NCBI GenBank assembly: GCA_030627085.1
Contig: DAOUSS010000020.1
Coordinates: 1-13,734, forward strand
Source: Candidatus Stahliibacteriota bacterium
GTDB lineage: Bacteria > Hydrothermota > UBA3073
Direction of reading: 5' to 3'
DNA: 13,734 bases
In this document: piece by piece, positions 7,451 through 13,734 of the stretch
How positions within the stretch are numbered: the stretch's first letter is position 1
Layout: each line of letters begins with the position of its first letter
Notes under the pieces: generated by a model
Databases searched by the model: none
The model's input: the letters and a program-made list of their open reading frames with translations, nothing else
Told to the model about the DNA's origin: nothing
Translations under genes and position numbers: made by a program

Positions 7451-7661
7451 TTTTTGGTCTTCCTATCGGCATTGGAATCAGTGCTCGTCCTAATAATTTC
7501 TCTAATCCCTCTACAAAAGATTTGCTCCCTGCAGGACGTCCTGTATGAGACAATGGGGCCAGATCTTTAATTTTAAATTTTCTTCTTGACTTATTCTGAA
7601 ATATATGGTGTAATGATGCTATGACAAGACCTTTGCATGTGTGCGTGTAGACAAGGAAAAT
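7443..7661 (-). pseudogene. C-terminal remnant of a REP-associated tyrosine transposase (IS200-like Y1 family)
   Basis: The minus-strand frame from 7661 down to a TAA at 7443-7445 contains no start codon and is too short for a gene. Its last 37 residues read HTGRPAGSKSFVEGLEKLLG (7488-7547) and then RALIPMPIGRPKRG. The pattern TGRPxGSxxFVExLExxLGR followed by a basic GRPKRG tail is the usual C-terminus of COG1943 REP-associated (RAYT) transposases. The catalytic part with the HUH motif and tyrosine is missing. The residues before the TGRP motif (about 7548-7661) are of uncertain origin. The nearby hairpin at 7414-7450 and the GGGGTCAGG copies fit a former RAYT/REP locus. The assignment is by motif recall only. 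Confidence 0.6.
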
Positions 7662-7677
7662 TTATCGGCACTGGTCG

Positions 7678-7735
7678 GTCACCCTTTAGGGTGACGAATA
7701 TCGGCACTCTGAAGAGTGCCCCACCAAGGGGTGCC
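7678..7735. repeat. Two perfect 7-bp hairpins plus an imperfect third
   Basis: GTCACCC-TTTA-GGGTGAC (7678-7695) and GGCACTC-TGAA-GAGTGCC (7703-7720) are perfect stems with 4-nt loops. A weaker CCCC/GGGG dyad follows (7719-7735). No T run follows on either strand, so they do not look like terminators. They are probably REP-type dispersed palindromes. Confidence 0.75.
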
Positions 7736-7830
7736 AAAAATACTAACGACTATAATTTCCTGTACGATTAAAAATAAACATCAGTGTTACAATCGGGGTA
7801 TATAACTCGTTGAAATAACAAATTTTTGGT

Positions 7831-7846
7831 GCAGGCTGAAGCCTGC
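7831..7846. repeat. Perfect 6-bp hairpin with TGAA loop
   Basis: GCAGGC-TGAA-GCCTGC; it shares its loop with the hairpin at 7703-7720 although the stems differ. Confidence 0.75.
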
Positions 7847-7988
7847 GGATAGGAGTACCAAGGTACAAGGTAAAGAAGATGGGGTCAGGATCAACTATTT
7901 GATTTCCCTGATTATGGTAGAACAAAACAAAAAATGTAAGTGAGACTTGTAAGTTCTTATATGGTAGAGGGTTGGAAGATGTTGATTT

Positions 7989-8026
7989 TTTTGTAAATTT
8001 TTGGGTGCGTATCTAAAAATGGGTGC
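7989..8026 (+). repeat. Left terminal inverted repeat of the insertion sequence
   Basis: Pairs with 9220-9257 (35 of 38 bases; the 20 innermost exact). The transposase stop codon lies only 4 bp inside it. Confidence 0.85.
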
Positions 8027-8030
8027 ATTT

Positions 8031-9143
8031 TTACCTGAGTTTTGATGCATTAGTTCTTTGAGAATATTTGATCCAGTTCAAATTGGATGTATTTATACCC
8101 ACTAATTCTAGCGGACTTTTGCCGTTTCTGGTTTTGTTTCTTGAGCAAGAGAATTTCTTGAAACGATAGTGCATTATAGGCAGCTTAAGTGAATTATAAG
8201 CTGTATCTGTTCTTTGATAACCGTCCATAGCCTTAAGTTTCCTGTTGAGCTGTCGAATAATGGTCTCTGCAATATTATTGTCTCGAGGCATTCCAGGATG
8301 TAGAAAGTGTTTCGTCAGGTTTGGGAATCTCTTGCGGAGTAAGTTTATTCTTTTTGTCAATCTGGCATCTCTAAACTGTGCTTTATTTCTCAATAAATAG
8401 TTCAATGCTCTTAACACAACAGTATAACTCTTGGTATAGGCAATGATATGAACTATTTTGAGGAGATTCTCGCTCCAATACTTGTTTCTTCCGGTATATC
8501 TGTACTTAATATAGAACTCTGTAGTATCATAGTAATGTCTATTGCAATACTGATGAGGAATTCCATGTAGAACCCGTCTAAGAACACCAATGAAAGACGG
8601 CAAAAGATCACTCACTACACCCTTAAAGGGATACTTGATGATATCCCTGATTACCAGTATAAATTGCTCTATGGTGGAATCATCCTCTATCTCAACCAGA
8701 TCGAAGTGGATAATATCAAATGTTCCTATATCAATAGCTAGAAGCAAGAAGCATTCTCTACCTTTGACATAGATAGACTTTTCGTCAAGAACCAGGTAGC
8801 CCGACCATCTGGGTTTCAGTTCTCGAGCAACTTCAACAGGAGTTTTGCAGTTTTCGCCGAACTTATTGAGAATGAGAAAGAGCTTATAAGCACTCAGCCC
8901 AAGTTGCCTTGAGCAGGCTCTATAACTTGCTTCAGCATCGAAATATAACTCGCAGAGTCTATAAATGAGCGACTTTTCAATTCTGGCCTTGCGTTTGGGT
9001 GTAAACGGTTTCTTACATTCATGACACCACCAACGATGAAAAGTTGTTCGTGTTTTGCCAAGCGATGAAAACCTTTGGCGAGAGCGAATATCGTGTTTTT
9101 TGGTGTTCTTTGAACCGCATCTTGGACAACGTTTTCTTAACAT
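8031..9143 (-). CDS. DDE transposase with N-terminal zinc ribbon
   Basis: A 370-residue transposase. The N-terminus carries a zinc ribbon (CPRC at 6-9, CHEC at 40-43), followed by a helical DNA-binding part (about 55-100). The RNase-H-like catalytic core shows LDEKS (D120), VSDLLPSF (D179) and DNNIAE (E292) as the probable DDE triad. A YCNRH motif (C200, H203) between the second D and the E is a feature of MULE/IS256-like and some ISL3-like transposases. A basic LNRKLKAMDGY segment follows the last E. The start is the ATG at 9143, because GGAGG lies 5 nt upstream. A TTG at 9155 would only add four codons and overlaps that ribosome site. A promoter lies just upstream at 9172-9200. I cannot name the IS family with certainty. 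Confidence 0.9.
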   Translation of the reverse strand: MLRKRCPRCGSKNTKKHDIRSRQRFSSLGKTRTTFHRWWCHECKKPFTPKRKARIEKSLIYRLCELYFDAEASYRACSRQLGLSAYKLFLILNKFGENCKTPVEVARELKPRWSGYLVLDEKSIYVKGRECFLLLAIDIGTFDIIHFDLVEIEDDSTIEQFILVIRDIIKYPFKGVVSDLLPSFIGVLRRVLHGIPHQYCNRHYYDTTEFYIKYRYTGRNKYWSENLLKIVHIIAYTKSYTVVLRALNYLLRNKAQFRDARLTKRINLLRKRFPNLTKHFLHPGMPRDNNIAETIIRQLNRKLKAMDGYQRTDTAYNSLKLPIMHYRFKKFSCSRNKTRNGKSPLELVGINTSNLNWIKYSQRTNASKLR

Positions 9144-9171
9144 TTTTCCCTCCAATTTTTGTTAACAAATT

Positions 9172-9200
9172 ATTATAGCACTTAACTGGAGGGAAATCAA
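9172..9200 (-). promoter_or_regulatory. Sigma-70-type promoter of the transposase
   Basis: TTGATT (9195-9200) and TATAAT (9172-9177) on the minus strand with a 17-bp spacer, inside the element between the right terminal repeat and the transposase start. Confidence 0.75.
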
Positions 9201-9219
9201 GAACTTATTATGTCAAAGA

Positions 9220-9257
9220 GCACCCATTTTTAGATACGCTCCGAAAAAGTTACAAAA
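9220..9257 (-). repeat. Right terminal inverted repeat of the insertion sequence
   Basis: Inverted partner of 7989-8026; the innermost 20 bp (9220-9239) are identical. Confidence 0.85.
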
Positions 9258-9381
9258 TATTTAATTTATGCTGTTAGATAAGTAAATTAAGAGAACAAAA
9301 AGACAAATGTAAACCCACAAAAATCAGTGGAAATTTAATCTCACATTAAATATACCCAAATCCTGCAAGTCCAGGGGTTCG

Positions 9382-9651
9382 TTGAGAATTCTCACAGATT
9401 ATACATTTAAGTTTTCAATAGCAAGGCCAAAGCCTAAAGGCTATCCGCCCAAAATAGTGAGTATAGGAAATAAGATCAGGAAACACAGAATGGACTTGGG
9501 GTTATATCAAAAGGATATCGCAAGGTTTATAGGGGTATCAACTTGTACTATCCAGTATTGGGAAACAAACAGATTTAAACCTTACAATTCCCGCATGCCA
9601 GCAATTCAGAGATTTCTTAATGTAAAAGAGCCAAGGCAGGTTCTAAAATGA
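9382..9651 (+). CDS. Small helix-turn-helix (XRE/Cro-like) DNA-binding protein
   Basis: An 89-residue protein. A basic, Pro-rich lead (ARPKPKGYPP, 14-23) precedes an XRE-type helix-turn-helix. Its helices run through IGNKIRKHRMDLGLYQKDIARFIG (28-51) and VSTCTIQYWETNR (52-64), with the usual Q43, G51, T56 and W60 positions. The tail may form a short dimerisation helix. There is no ATG. TTG at 9382 is the likely start, with AGGGG 5 nt upstream. The frame is open upstream to 9313, so a truncated larger gene is the alternative. A 12-bp palindrome overlaps the start. It is the only plus-strand gene in the right half. It lies between two identical GTTAGAT boxes (9273, 9744), making it a possible integron cassette gene. 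Its targets are unknown. Confidence 0.65.
   Translation: MRILTDYTFKFSIARPKPKGYPPKIVSIGNKIRKHRMDLGLYQKDIARFIGVSTCTIQYWETNRFKPYNSRMPAIQRFLNVKEPRQVLK
9383..9394. promoter_or_regulatory. 12-bp perfect palindrome overlapping the HTH gene start
   Basis: TGAGAATTCTCA is exactly self-complementary and covers the TTG start codon. It could be an autoregulatory operator for the HTH protein; this is inference from position only. Confidence 0.3.
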
Positions 9652-9676
9652 CTGCCCTGATAGCAAAAGGTATTTA

Positions 9677-9750
9677 GGACAACAGGCTCGGTGCATATGA
9701 AGTCCCGCCAACGACAGGATTTTTCACTTTACATATGCACCGTGTTAGAT
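9677..9750. repeat. attC-like imperfect inverted repeat, site 1
   Basis: CGGTGCATATG (9689-9699) and CATATGCACCG (9732-9742) are exact inverted partners 32 nt apart. The stem extends outward through AACA (9681-9684) and TGTT (9743-9746) across a 4-nt GGCT bulge. The outer 3' box GTTAGAT (9744-9750) fits the integron R' consensus GTTRRRY, and its complement ATCTAAC fits RYYYAAC. The opposite outer box (GGACAAC) keeps only the AAC. There is no T run on either strand, so a terminator is unlikely. The site lies between the HTH gene and the surface-protein gene, 3' to both. No integrase gene is visible. Confidence 0.45.
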
Positions 9751-9782
9751 GAAATTGCCCCCAGTCATAGTTTGTTATTACT

Positions 9783-10730
9783 TTAATATTTTAACAATAT
9801 CAGTTTCTTCGTGCCCGTAAACTCATCTGTTGTTAACTGATAGAAGTACTTACCACTTGCTACCCTTTTTCCTTGTTCGTTTCTACCGTCCCAGATTGTC
9901 TCATATCTACCTGCAGATTTTGTGTCATTAACAAGTGTTCTCACAACTTCACCAAGAGTATTATATATCTTCAGTTGCACCCTTGATGTAGTTGGGATAG
10001 TATACTCAATCCTTGTCTGATAGATAGATGGATTTGGTATACTCTGGGAAAGGAGACTAACAGATGGAACAGTTGCCTCACCCCCCTTCACACCGGTATA
10101 ACTGTCATAGGTTATAGAGACATCATCAATGTAGAACTCGTAGCCAGGAGCATCACCCGCCACAAATGCAATGTGACCCTGTGAAAGCCAATCGCTGAAT
10201 CCTGTTATGGTCCCCGAATATTCCTGCACTCCGTCAACCCAACAGGTAATAGTAAAGTTATTTCCCGGACCGCTTATCTGTAATTTATAGGTGTGATAGT
10301 TGTGGTCGCTAAAAGCATTCTGGACAATACAGATAACAGAGTCACCTTCGGGTGTCCCATCCCCTATAAGAAGCGTAATATCATTCATTCCAAGAAAAAG
10401 ACCATATCCATATAAAATGTAATGAGTCGGATTAGTATAACGCACAGCGATGCCTATAAACCTATTCCCTGTGCCTGATGCCCATTTTGCTTTGTATTCA
10501 ATCGTTAAGTCAGTGGCTGCTCCAATAGGTGCGCCAATCGTAGGCCAAGGATTATCATAAGTAGTAGTAACATGGAGCGCTGAATTATCTATTTCCCATA
10601 CTGGTATGTAGAGACTAAGATCTAACCATCCGTAGAAGTTTCCATCATTGAAATCATCACTAAACTCGCCTGCCATAACAAATCCTGACACCGACAGGAA
10701 TGCCGCTAAAAACAATCCAATCCTTTTCAT
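9783..10730 (-). CDS. Exported lectin-like protein with FlgD-like C-terminal sorting domain
   Basis: A 315-residue secreted protein. A signal peptide (1-20, MKRIG then a hydrophobic core, cleavage probably after VMA) precedes a jelly-roll domain (about 23-208). That domain starts with DDFNDGNFYGW and ends with FYIDDVSITY, as in LamG/concanavalin-like carbohydrate-binding or DUF1080-like domains. No catalytic residues stand out. From about 228 a C-terminal module begins (SQSIPNPSIYQTRIEYTIP, then KIYNTLGEVVRTLV, WDGRNEQGKRVASGKYFYQL and a final KKLILLKY). This is the FlgD-Ig/type-IX-like sorting tail common in FCB and related candidate phyla. The ATG at 10730 has an AGGAGGAG ribosome site. A strong promoter lies about 130 bp upstream. 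The product is probably cell-surface attached, and the ligand is unknown. Confidence 0.85.
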   Translation of the reverse strand: MKRIGLFLAAFLSVSGFVMAGEFSDDFNDGNFYGWLDLSLYIPVWEIDNSALHVTTTYDNPWPTIGAPIGAATDLTIEYKAKWASGTGNRFIGIAVRYTNPTHYILYGYGLFLGMNDITLLIGDGTPEGDSVICIVQNAFSDHNYHTYKLQISGPGNNFTITCWVDGVQEYSGTITGFSDWLSQGHIAFVAGDAPGYEFYIDDVSITYDSYTGVKGGEATVPSVSLLSQSIPNPSIYQTRIEYTIPTTSRVQLKIYNTLGEVVRTLVNDTKSAGRYETIWDGRNEQGKRVASGKYFYQLTTDEFTGTKKLILLKY

Positions 10731-11145
10731 TTCTCCTCCTTTTTAATTGTCTACAAAAATGTCGTCCAAAGACAGATCTCCAAGGCCTCAAATAGCAGAA
10801 AATTAATGTTACTAACTTTTTATTTTTGTCCTATTGTTATTTTAGGTGTCTCTATTATAGATTATAATAAAAAACGGAGGAAAAGTCAAGAAAAATTTTG
10901 GTTGAGTATTTGAGATTATACTGGAGTTAACTAGTGGAGAGGATCAGAAGTGTTAGTTGAGAAGATTTTTAATCTTTCTGGGCTTCGGTTGTTGGGAAAA
11001 GGACGGACAAAATTGTGAATCATCTCATGTAGAGTGAGGTTCGATTATGCTGGTGTTATAGACGCAATTTAACATCAGTAGAATTTGAGATGGAGAAAGA
11101 GATTGTGAAGATATAACGGTCCGCAGATCACCTGCCGCCGACCTT
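10731..11145. other. Gene-free stretch with leader and promoter of the surface-protein gene
   Basis: The left part (10731-10855) is the approximately 120-nt transcribed leader, with the promoter at 10861-10889. From 10890 to 11145 I see no gene, RNA or strong structure; a small dyad at 10961-10978 has a bulge and no T run. Confidence 0.65.
10861..10889 (-). promoter_or_regulatory. Sigma-70-type promoter of the surface-protein gene
   Basis: TTGACT (10884-10889) and TATAAT (10861-10866) with 17-bp spacing on the minus strand. A second TATAAT follows at 10854-10859 but at a poor spacing. The leader would be about 120 nt, long enough for some regulation, though no riboswitch is recognised. Confidence 0.85.
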
Positions 11146-11245
11146 CCTAACCAAAACCTGATAAATTGCAATGAATTAACTTAACCCATAAAACTTCCAA
11201 AATTGCGCCAGCGTAAGGCGGTCAGATGCAACCGCTGGTTAGGAT
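11145..11245. repeat. attC-like imperfect inverted repeat, site 2
   Basis: The outer boxes TCCTAACCA (11145-11153) and TGGTTAGGA (11236-11244) are exact complements 82 nt apart. Inside, CCAGCG (11208-11213) pairs with CGCTGG (11233-11238). The AAC and GTT triplets sit where integron R'' and R' boxes would have them, though the outermost base departs from RYYYAAC/GTTRRRY. The minus-strand start (CCTAACCAGCGGTTGCATCTG) resembles site 1 (TCTAACACGGTGCATATG). The site ends 9 nt from the stop codon of the transglutaminase gene, the usual place for a cassette recombination site. Confidence 0.45.
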
Positions 11246-11253
11246 GCCCAAAA

Positions 11254-13629
11254 TTAATTATTATTATCGTCGTATTTTTCAAATTTCCGGAATAAATCAC
11301 GGTCTTCTTCCCAATCGCCAGAGTTTATATTCCTTTCACCATCGTAGATTATATATGAATGCGGTGCGTCGTAGAAATAAAGATCGCAGAATTGAAGCAT
11401 TGCACTGCCACTCAGACCAGCATATAGTATTAATTGCCCTCTTGCTCTAAGTGGATGGTTAATTATTTGGGCCGCTCCTTCAGTAGATTTAACATAATTT
11501 TTCCCCTTGTAGGAGAATTTATCTCCATTGAACTTAATTTTAAAGTTATTCTTAAAACGCTTACTGATTTTATTAGTTACGGGTCGACCAAAGAGTATCA
11601 CACATTCAGTATTTAGATCTTTGTCGGTTACAGAAGTGTCAGATTTAATAATCTCAGAACTCAAACCAAGATATTCATTATTGAACCGTTCGGCTGCAGT
11701 TCTGTTGGCCTCTGATTCCGATGTTGTTCCGTATATCAAGGTTATATTGGGATAGCCATCCCAAAAGCACGAAAGCTGTAAGGGCATTGTTTGAAGTTTT
11801 AAAATGTCATTATTTGGATCTACCCTCAGTGTTATGGGTTTGTTCGCTGTTTGAAACTCGAAATCAGCAATCCTGTCCTTCTGCCAAATTGTATATAACT
11901 CTGGACCTTTTTCTGTTGCTAAAGAAAATTCAACTGGCATCTTAAAAAACGAGCTGCCGGATTGAATTAATTGTCCCTTTATTTTCCAACCATTTCCTTC
12001 TTTTTTTAGAGTAACTCCATCAAGTTTTAAATGCGGCAATCCATTTGTTTTTTCCCATTGTTTAAAAAACCATTCAAGTGATTCCCCATAAATATTACCC
12101 GCCATCTGAATAAACCGAGAGGTCTCGACAGGCCTGGATGAATTCGTTCGTAATTCTTCATACTCTTTTGAAAGTTGGGAAAACTTCTCATCGCCCATGA
12201 CTTTGCGAAGCATATGGCATACAAATGCATCATATTCGTATTGAAGAGAACGTGTCCAAATTGACTCGCTATACATCTTTGAAAACTCGGTATCTCTATT
12301 AGGAATAGCCCTCGTATAATAGTCCATTTTCCCTAAAATCGTCTTTCTAAATTTCGCGAGTTTTTTATTACTATTATCTTTTTGAAATACTTTTTCAGAA
12401 TAATCTGACAGAGCATCGGCAGGGAATGGATCTAAAGTATGGTAAACTCTGCTGATCGCGCTCTGAATTTTTCCTATATTCCATACCGCAGAAAGCAAAC
12501 CATCTACTCTACCTTCGTAGATTGGCACCCACTGAAAACCATAACCATCATGGTGCTTCTGTGGAATATTTGGTCCCAAATGGATATCACGCCCCTTACT
12601 CATAATCACCTTTTTGTTACTTAATCGGCCAAATTCTCCAGTCATCGCAGGGATCCAGCCGTAATCTGGGAGATAAAATTCAGCCCACATGTGAGGACTC
12701 ATCCCATGATGTTGTGCACCTGCAAAGCCGTCATCAGTTAATACTGTATCTAATTTTGAAAACATCTTAGAAATTCCTTTATTTCTGAAGGGAACCCATC
12801 CGATTCTGCCATAAACGGATCTCGCTGGAATTCCTACCGAACGACATAAAGCGATAAACAGTGCACTGTATTGTCCGCAAGCGCCCTCGTAATGCTCCTC
12901 ACCTGTCTTCTTGTCCACAACAGGAAAATCTAATAGGCACTTAGTTCCTGACCCTCTCTTGAGACGATGGCTCTTGTAGCGCATTTTTTTTCTAACAAAC
13001 TCATGAATCCTCTTTGCTTGCAGATATGGGTTCCTCTCTTCTCCTATCGCTATTTGTGCTAATTTTCTCACCTTTGGTGTGATGTTAATGATATGACCAC
13101 TTTTCGTATATAACTTATACAGTTCGCTCGTTTTATCGTAAGGTTTGACCATTGCGGTATCAACCATTGCATGTACTTCGTAGGATTCAAATCTGTATTT
13201 TGCTGTAACAACGTATGAGGAACTTTCGGGATATTCTCCAAAATTCCAGTAAAAGATCTTATTCCCATATTCCGGGTCAGTGTACTTATTTTGAGGTTCT
13301 GGCTCAATTGATACTATTTTAACATTCTTCTGTGAATCCCACTCCCGAGGAATCGGAATCCAAACTTTAAGATCTCTGTCTCTGTCAATCTTTGCAGGAT
13401 CGGGAACCAGCTCAAAGGAGTAGTCAACGTTGTACACCCGCGGGTTCCTATAAATGACACCTGCCTGATCAATTGTAGCATCATTATTATCACCAGTTTG
13501 ATCAATCGCAACCTGATTATTATCACCAGCCTGAGTAACATTACTATTATTTTGAGCAAAACCCAATCCCGCGAACACAAACAGGAAAAGAACAGCTATT
13601 GCAAGAATTAAAGATTTCTTGTACCACAT
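11254..13629 (-). CDS. Exported multidomain transglutaminase-like protein with N-terminal curlin-type repeats
   Basis: A 791-residue exported protein. The signal peptide spans 1-25 (cleavage probably before QNNSN). The mature N-terminus has three repeats with Gln at 33, 44 and 55 (VTQAGDNN, AIDQTGDNN, TIDQAG), an 11-residue period like curlin repeats of CsgA/CsgB. A beta-rich domain follows (60-155). The transglutaminase-like core has C251 in YEGACGQYSALF, H313 in GMSPHMWAEF and D322 in LPDYGW, a complete Cys-His-Asp triad. Residues about 460-535 (YDAFVCHMLRKVMGDEKF to WFFKQWEKTNGLP) resemble the C-terminal helical part of M1 aminopeptidases, but no HEXXH is present. A final domain (about 625-765) is unrecognised. 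The ATG at 13629 has an AGGAGG ribosome site. Activity could be crosslinking or cysteine-protease-like. Confidence 0.88.
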   Translation of the reverse strand: MWYKKSLILAIAVLFLFVFAGLGFAQNNSNVTQAGDNNQVAIDQTGDNNDATIDQAGVIYRNPRVYNVDYSFELVPDPAKIDRDRDLKVWIPIPREWDSQKNVKIVSIEPEPQNKYTDPEYGNKIFYWNFGEYPESSSYVVTAKYRFESYEVHAMVDTAMVKPYDKTSELYKLYTKSGHIINITPKVRKLAQIAIGEERNPYLQAKRIHEFVRKKMRYKSHRLKRGSGTKCLLDFPVVDKKTGEEHYEGACGQYSALFIALCRSVGIPARSVYGRIGWVPFRNKGISKMFSKLDTVLTDDGFAGAQHHGMSPHMWAEFYLPDYGWIPAMTGEFGRLSNKKVIMSKGRDIHLGPNIPQKHHDGYGFQWVPIYEGRVDGLLSAVWNIGKIQSAISRVYHTLDPFPADALSDYSEKVFQKDNSNKKLAKFRKTILGKMDYYTRAIPNRDTEFSKMYSESIWTRSLQYEYDAFVCHMLRKVMGDEKFSQLSKEYEELRTNSSRPVETSRFIQMAGNIYGESLEWFFKQWEKTNGLPHLKLDGVTLKKEGNGWKIKGQLIQSGSSFFKMPVEFSLATEKGPELYTIWQKDRIADFEFQTANKPITLRVDPNNDILKLQTMPLQLSCFWDGYPNITLIYGTTSESEANRTAAERFNNEYLGLSSEIIKSDTSVTDKDLNTECVILFGRPVTNKISKRFKNNFKIKFNGDKFSYKGKNYVKSTEGAAQIINHPLRARGQLILYAGLSGSAMLQFCDLYFYDAPHSYIIYDGERNINSGDWEEDRDLFRKFEKYDDNNN
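13456..13554 (-). repeat. 33-bp imperfect tandem repeat encoding curlin-type units
   Basis: The DNA repeats with a 33-bp period (ATTATTATCACCAG occurs in two successive units on the plus strand). It encodes three 11-residue units aligned on Gln 33, 44 and 55 of the transglutaminase-like protein. Confidence 0.8.
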
Positions 13630-13701
13630 AAGAAACCTCCTTTGTTGAATGGGTAAAGGTTAATAATTAAATTGGTTTTAGACAGTTTCCCTTCTGTTCG
13701 G

Positions 13702-13714
13702 AGATGGGGTCAGG
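13702..13714 (+). repeat. Second copy of AGATGGGGTCAGG
   Basis: Identical to 7877-7889. GGGGTCAGG-type sequences commonly accompany REP-associated transposases; the right edge of the window may therefore enter another REP-type element, which cannot be judged from the few remaining bases. Confidence 0.55.
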
Positions 13715-13734
13715 CTGAAAAATAGAAATAACTA

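Larger units (their letters stand above)
7662..7988. other. Gene-free stretch carrying short perfect hairpins
   Basis: No credible gene is seen between the transposase remnant and the insertion sequence; a 60-codon minus-strand frame here (7743-7925) only translates repeat sequence. It holds hairpins at 7678-7695, 7703-7720 and 7831-7846 and a GGGGTCAGG motif at 7881-7889. Confidence 0.7.
7989..9257. mobile_element. Complete insertion sequence, about 1.27 kb, family uncertain
   Basis: A single transposase gene is enclosed by terminal inverted repeats at 7989-8026 and 9220-9257. The inner 20 bp (GCGTATCTAAAAATGGGTGC; 8007-8026 and 9220-9239) match perfectly. The outer 18 bp match with three mismatches, 35 of 38 overall. 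I see no clear target-site duplication; the flanks are AT-rich, so the exact outer ends are uncertain and the conservative ends are 8004 and 9242. The transposase gene has intact reading frame, ribosome site and promoter, so the copy is probably recent or active. Confidence 0.88.

Noticed and set aside
7743..7925. 60-codon minus-strand open frame in the hairpin region
   Set aside because: It translates a hairpin and the GGGGTCAGG repeat; no ribosome site or recognisable protein features.
9367..9382. CCAGGGGTTCG as a tRNA T-arm or tRNA attachment site
   Set aside because: No acceptor, D or anticodon arms can be built around it; it more simply provides the ribosome site of the HTH gene.
9689..9742. 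Inverted repeat as a transcription terminator
   Set aside because: The loop is 32 nt and neither strand has a T run after the stem.
11226..11616. Plus-strand open frames over the 3' end of the transglutaminase-like gene
   Set aside because: They are antisense to a clear domain-bearing gene and begin inside the attC-like repeat.

Overview
The window looks like a chromosomal segment of an AT-rich, uncultured-type bacterium. The best lineage hint is the secreted protein at 9783-10730, which ends in a FlgD-like/type-IX-style C-terminal sorting module. That module is frequent in FCB-group and WOR-3-like candidate phyla. This assignment is inference; no rRNA or other marker is present.

Region 1 (1-7327) is housekeeping-like. 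It opens with the 3' end of a plus-strand radical-SAM protein fused to a DUF2344 domain. Facing it is a minus-strand block, read from right to left: a zinc-ribbon protein with a near-perfect sigma-70 promoter, an SbcD/Mre11-like (YhaO-type) nuclease, its partner SMC-like ATPase (YhaN-type, with a hydrophobic hairpin where Rad50 has a zinc hook), a SAM-dependent methyltransferase and an amidohydrolase. The last three genes overlap by 7-8 nt, so they are probably co-translated. Three of the junctions checked here carry different short-period (8-10 bp) repeats.

Region 2 (7328-9257) is mobile-element territory. It holds the C-terminal remnant of a REP-associated tyrosine transposase (IS200-like Y1 family) with its hairpin, a row of short perfect hairpins, and an apparently intact 1.27-kb DDE insertion sequence with long terminal inverted repeats and its own promoter.

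Region 3 (9258-13734) has a small HTH gene on the plus strand, then two minus-strand genes for exported proteins. One is a lectin-like protein with a C-terminal sorting domain. The other is a 791-residue protein with a signal peptide, three curlin-type repeats, a transglutaminase core and an M1-peptidase-like helical segment. Both exported-protein genes are followed at their 3' ends by long imperfect inverted repeats bounded by AAC/GTT-type boxes. These resemble integron attC sites, and two identical GTTAGAT boxes 471 bp apart bracket the HTH gene. The most unusual items are the curlin-transglutaminase fusion, the putative cassette array, and the membrane-hairpin version of the Mre11/Rad50-like pair.
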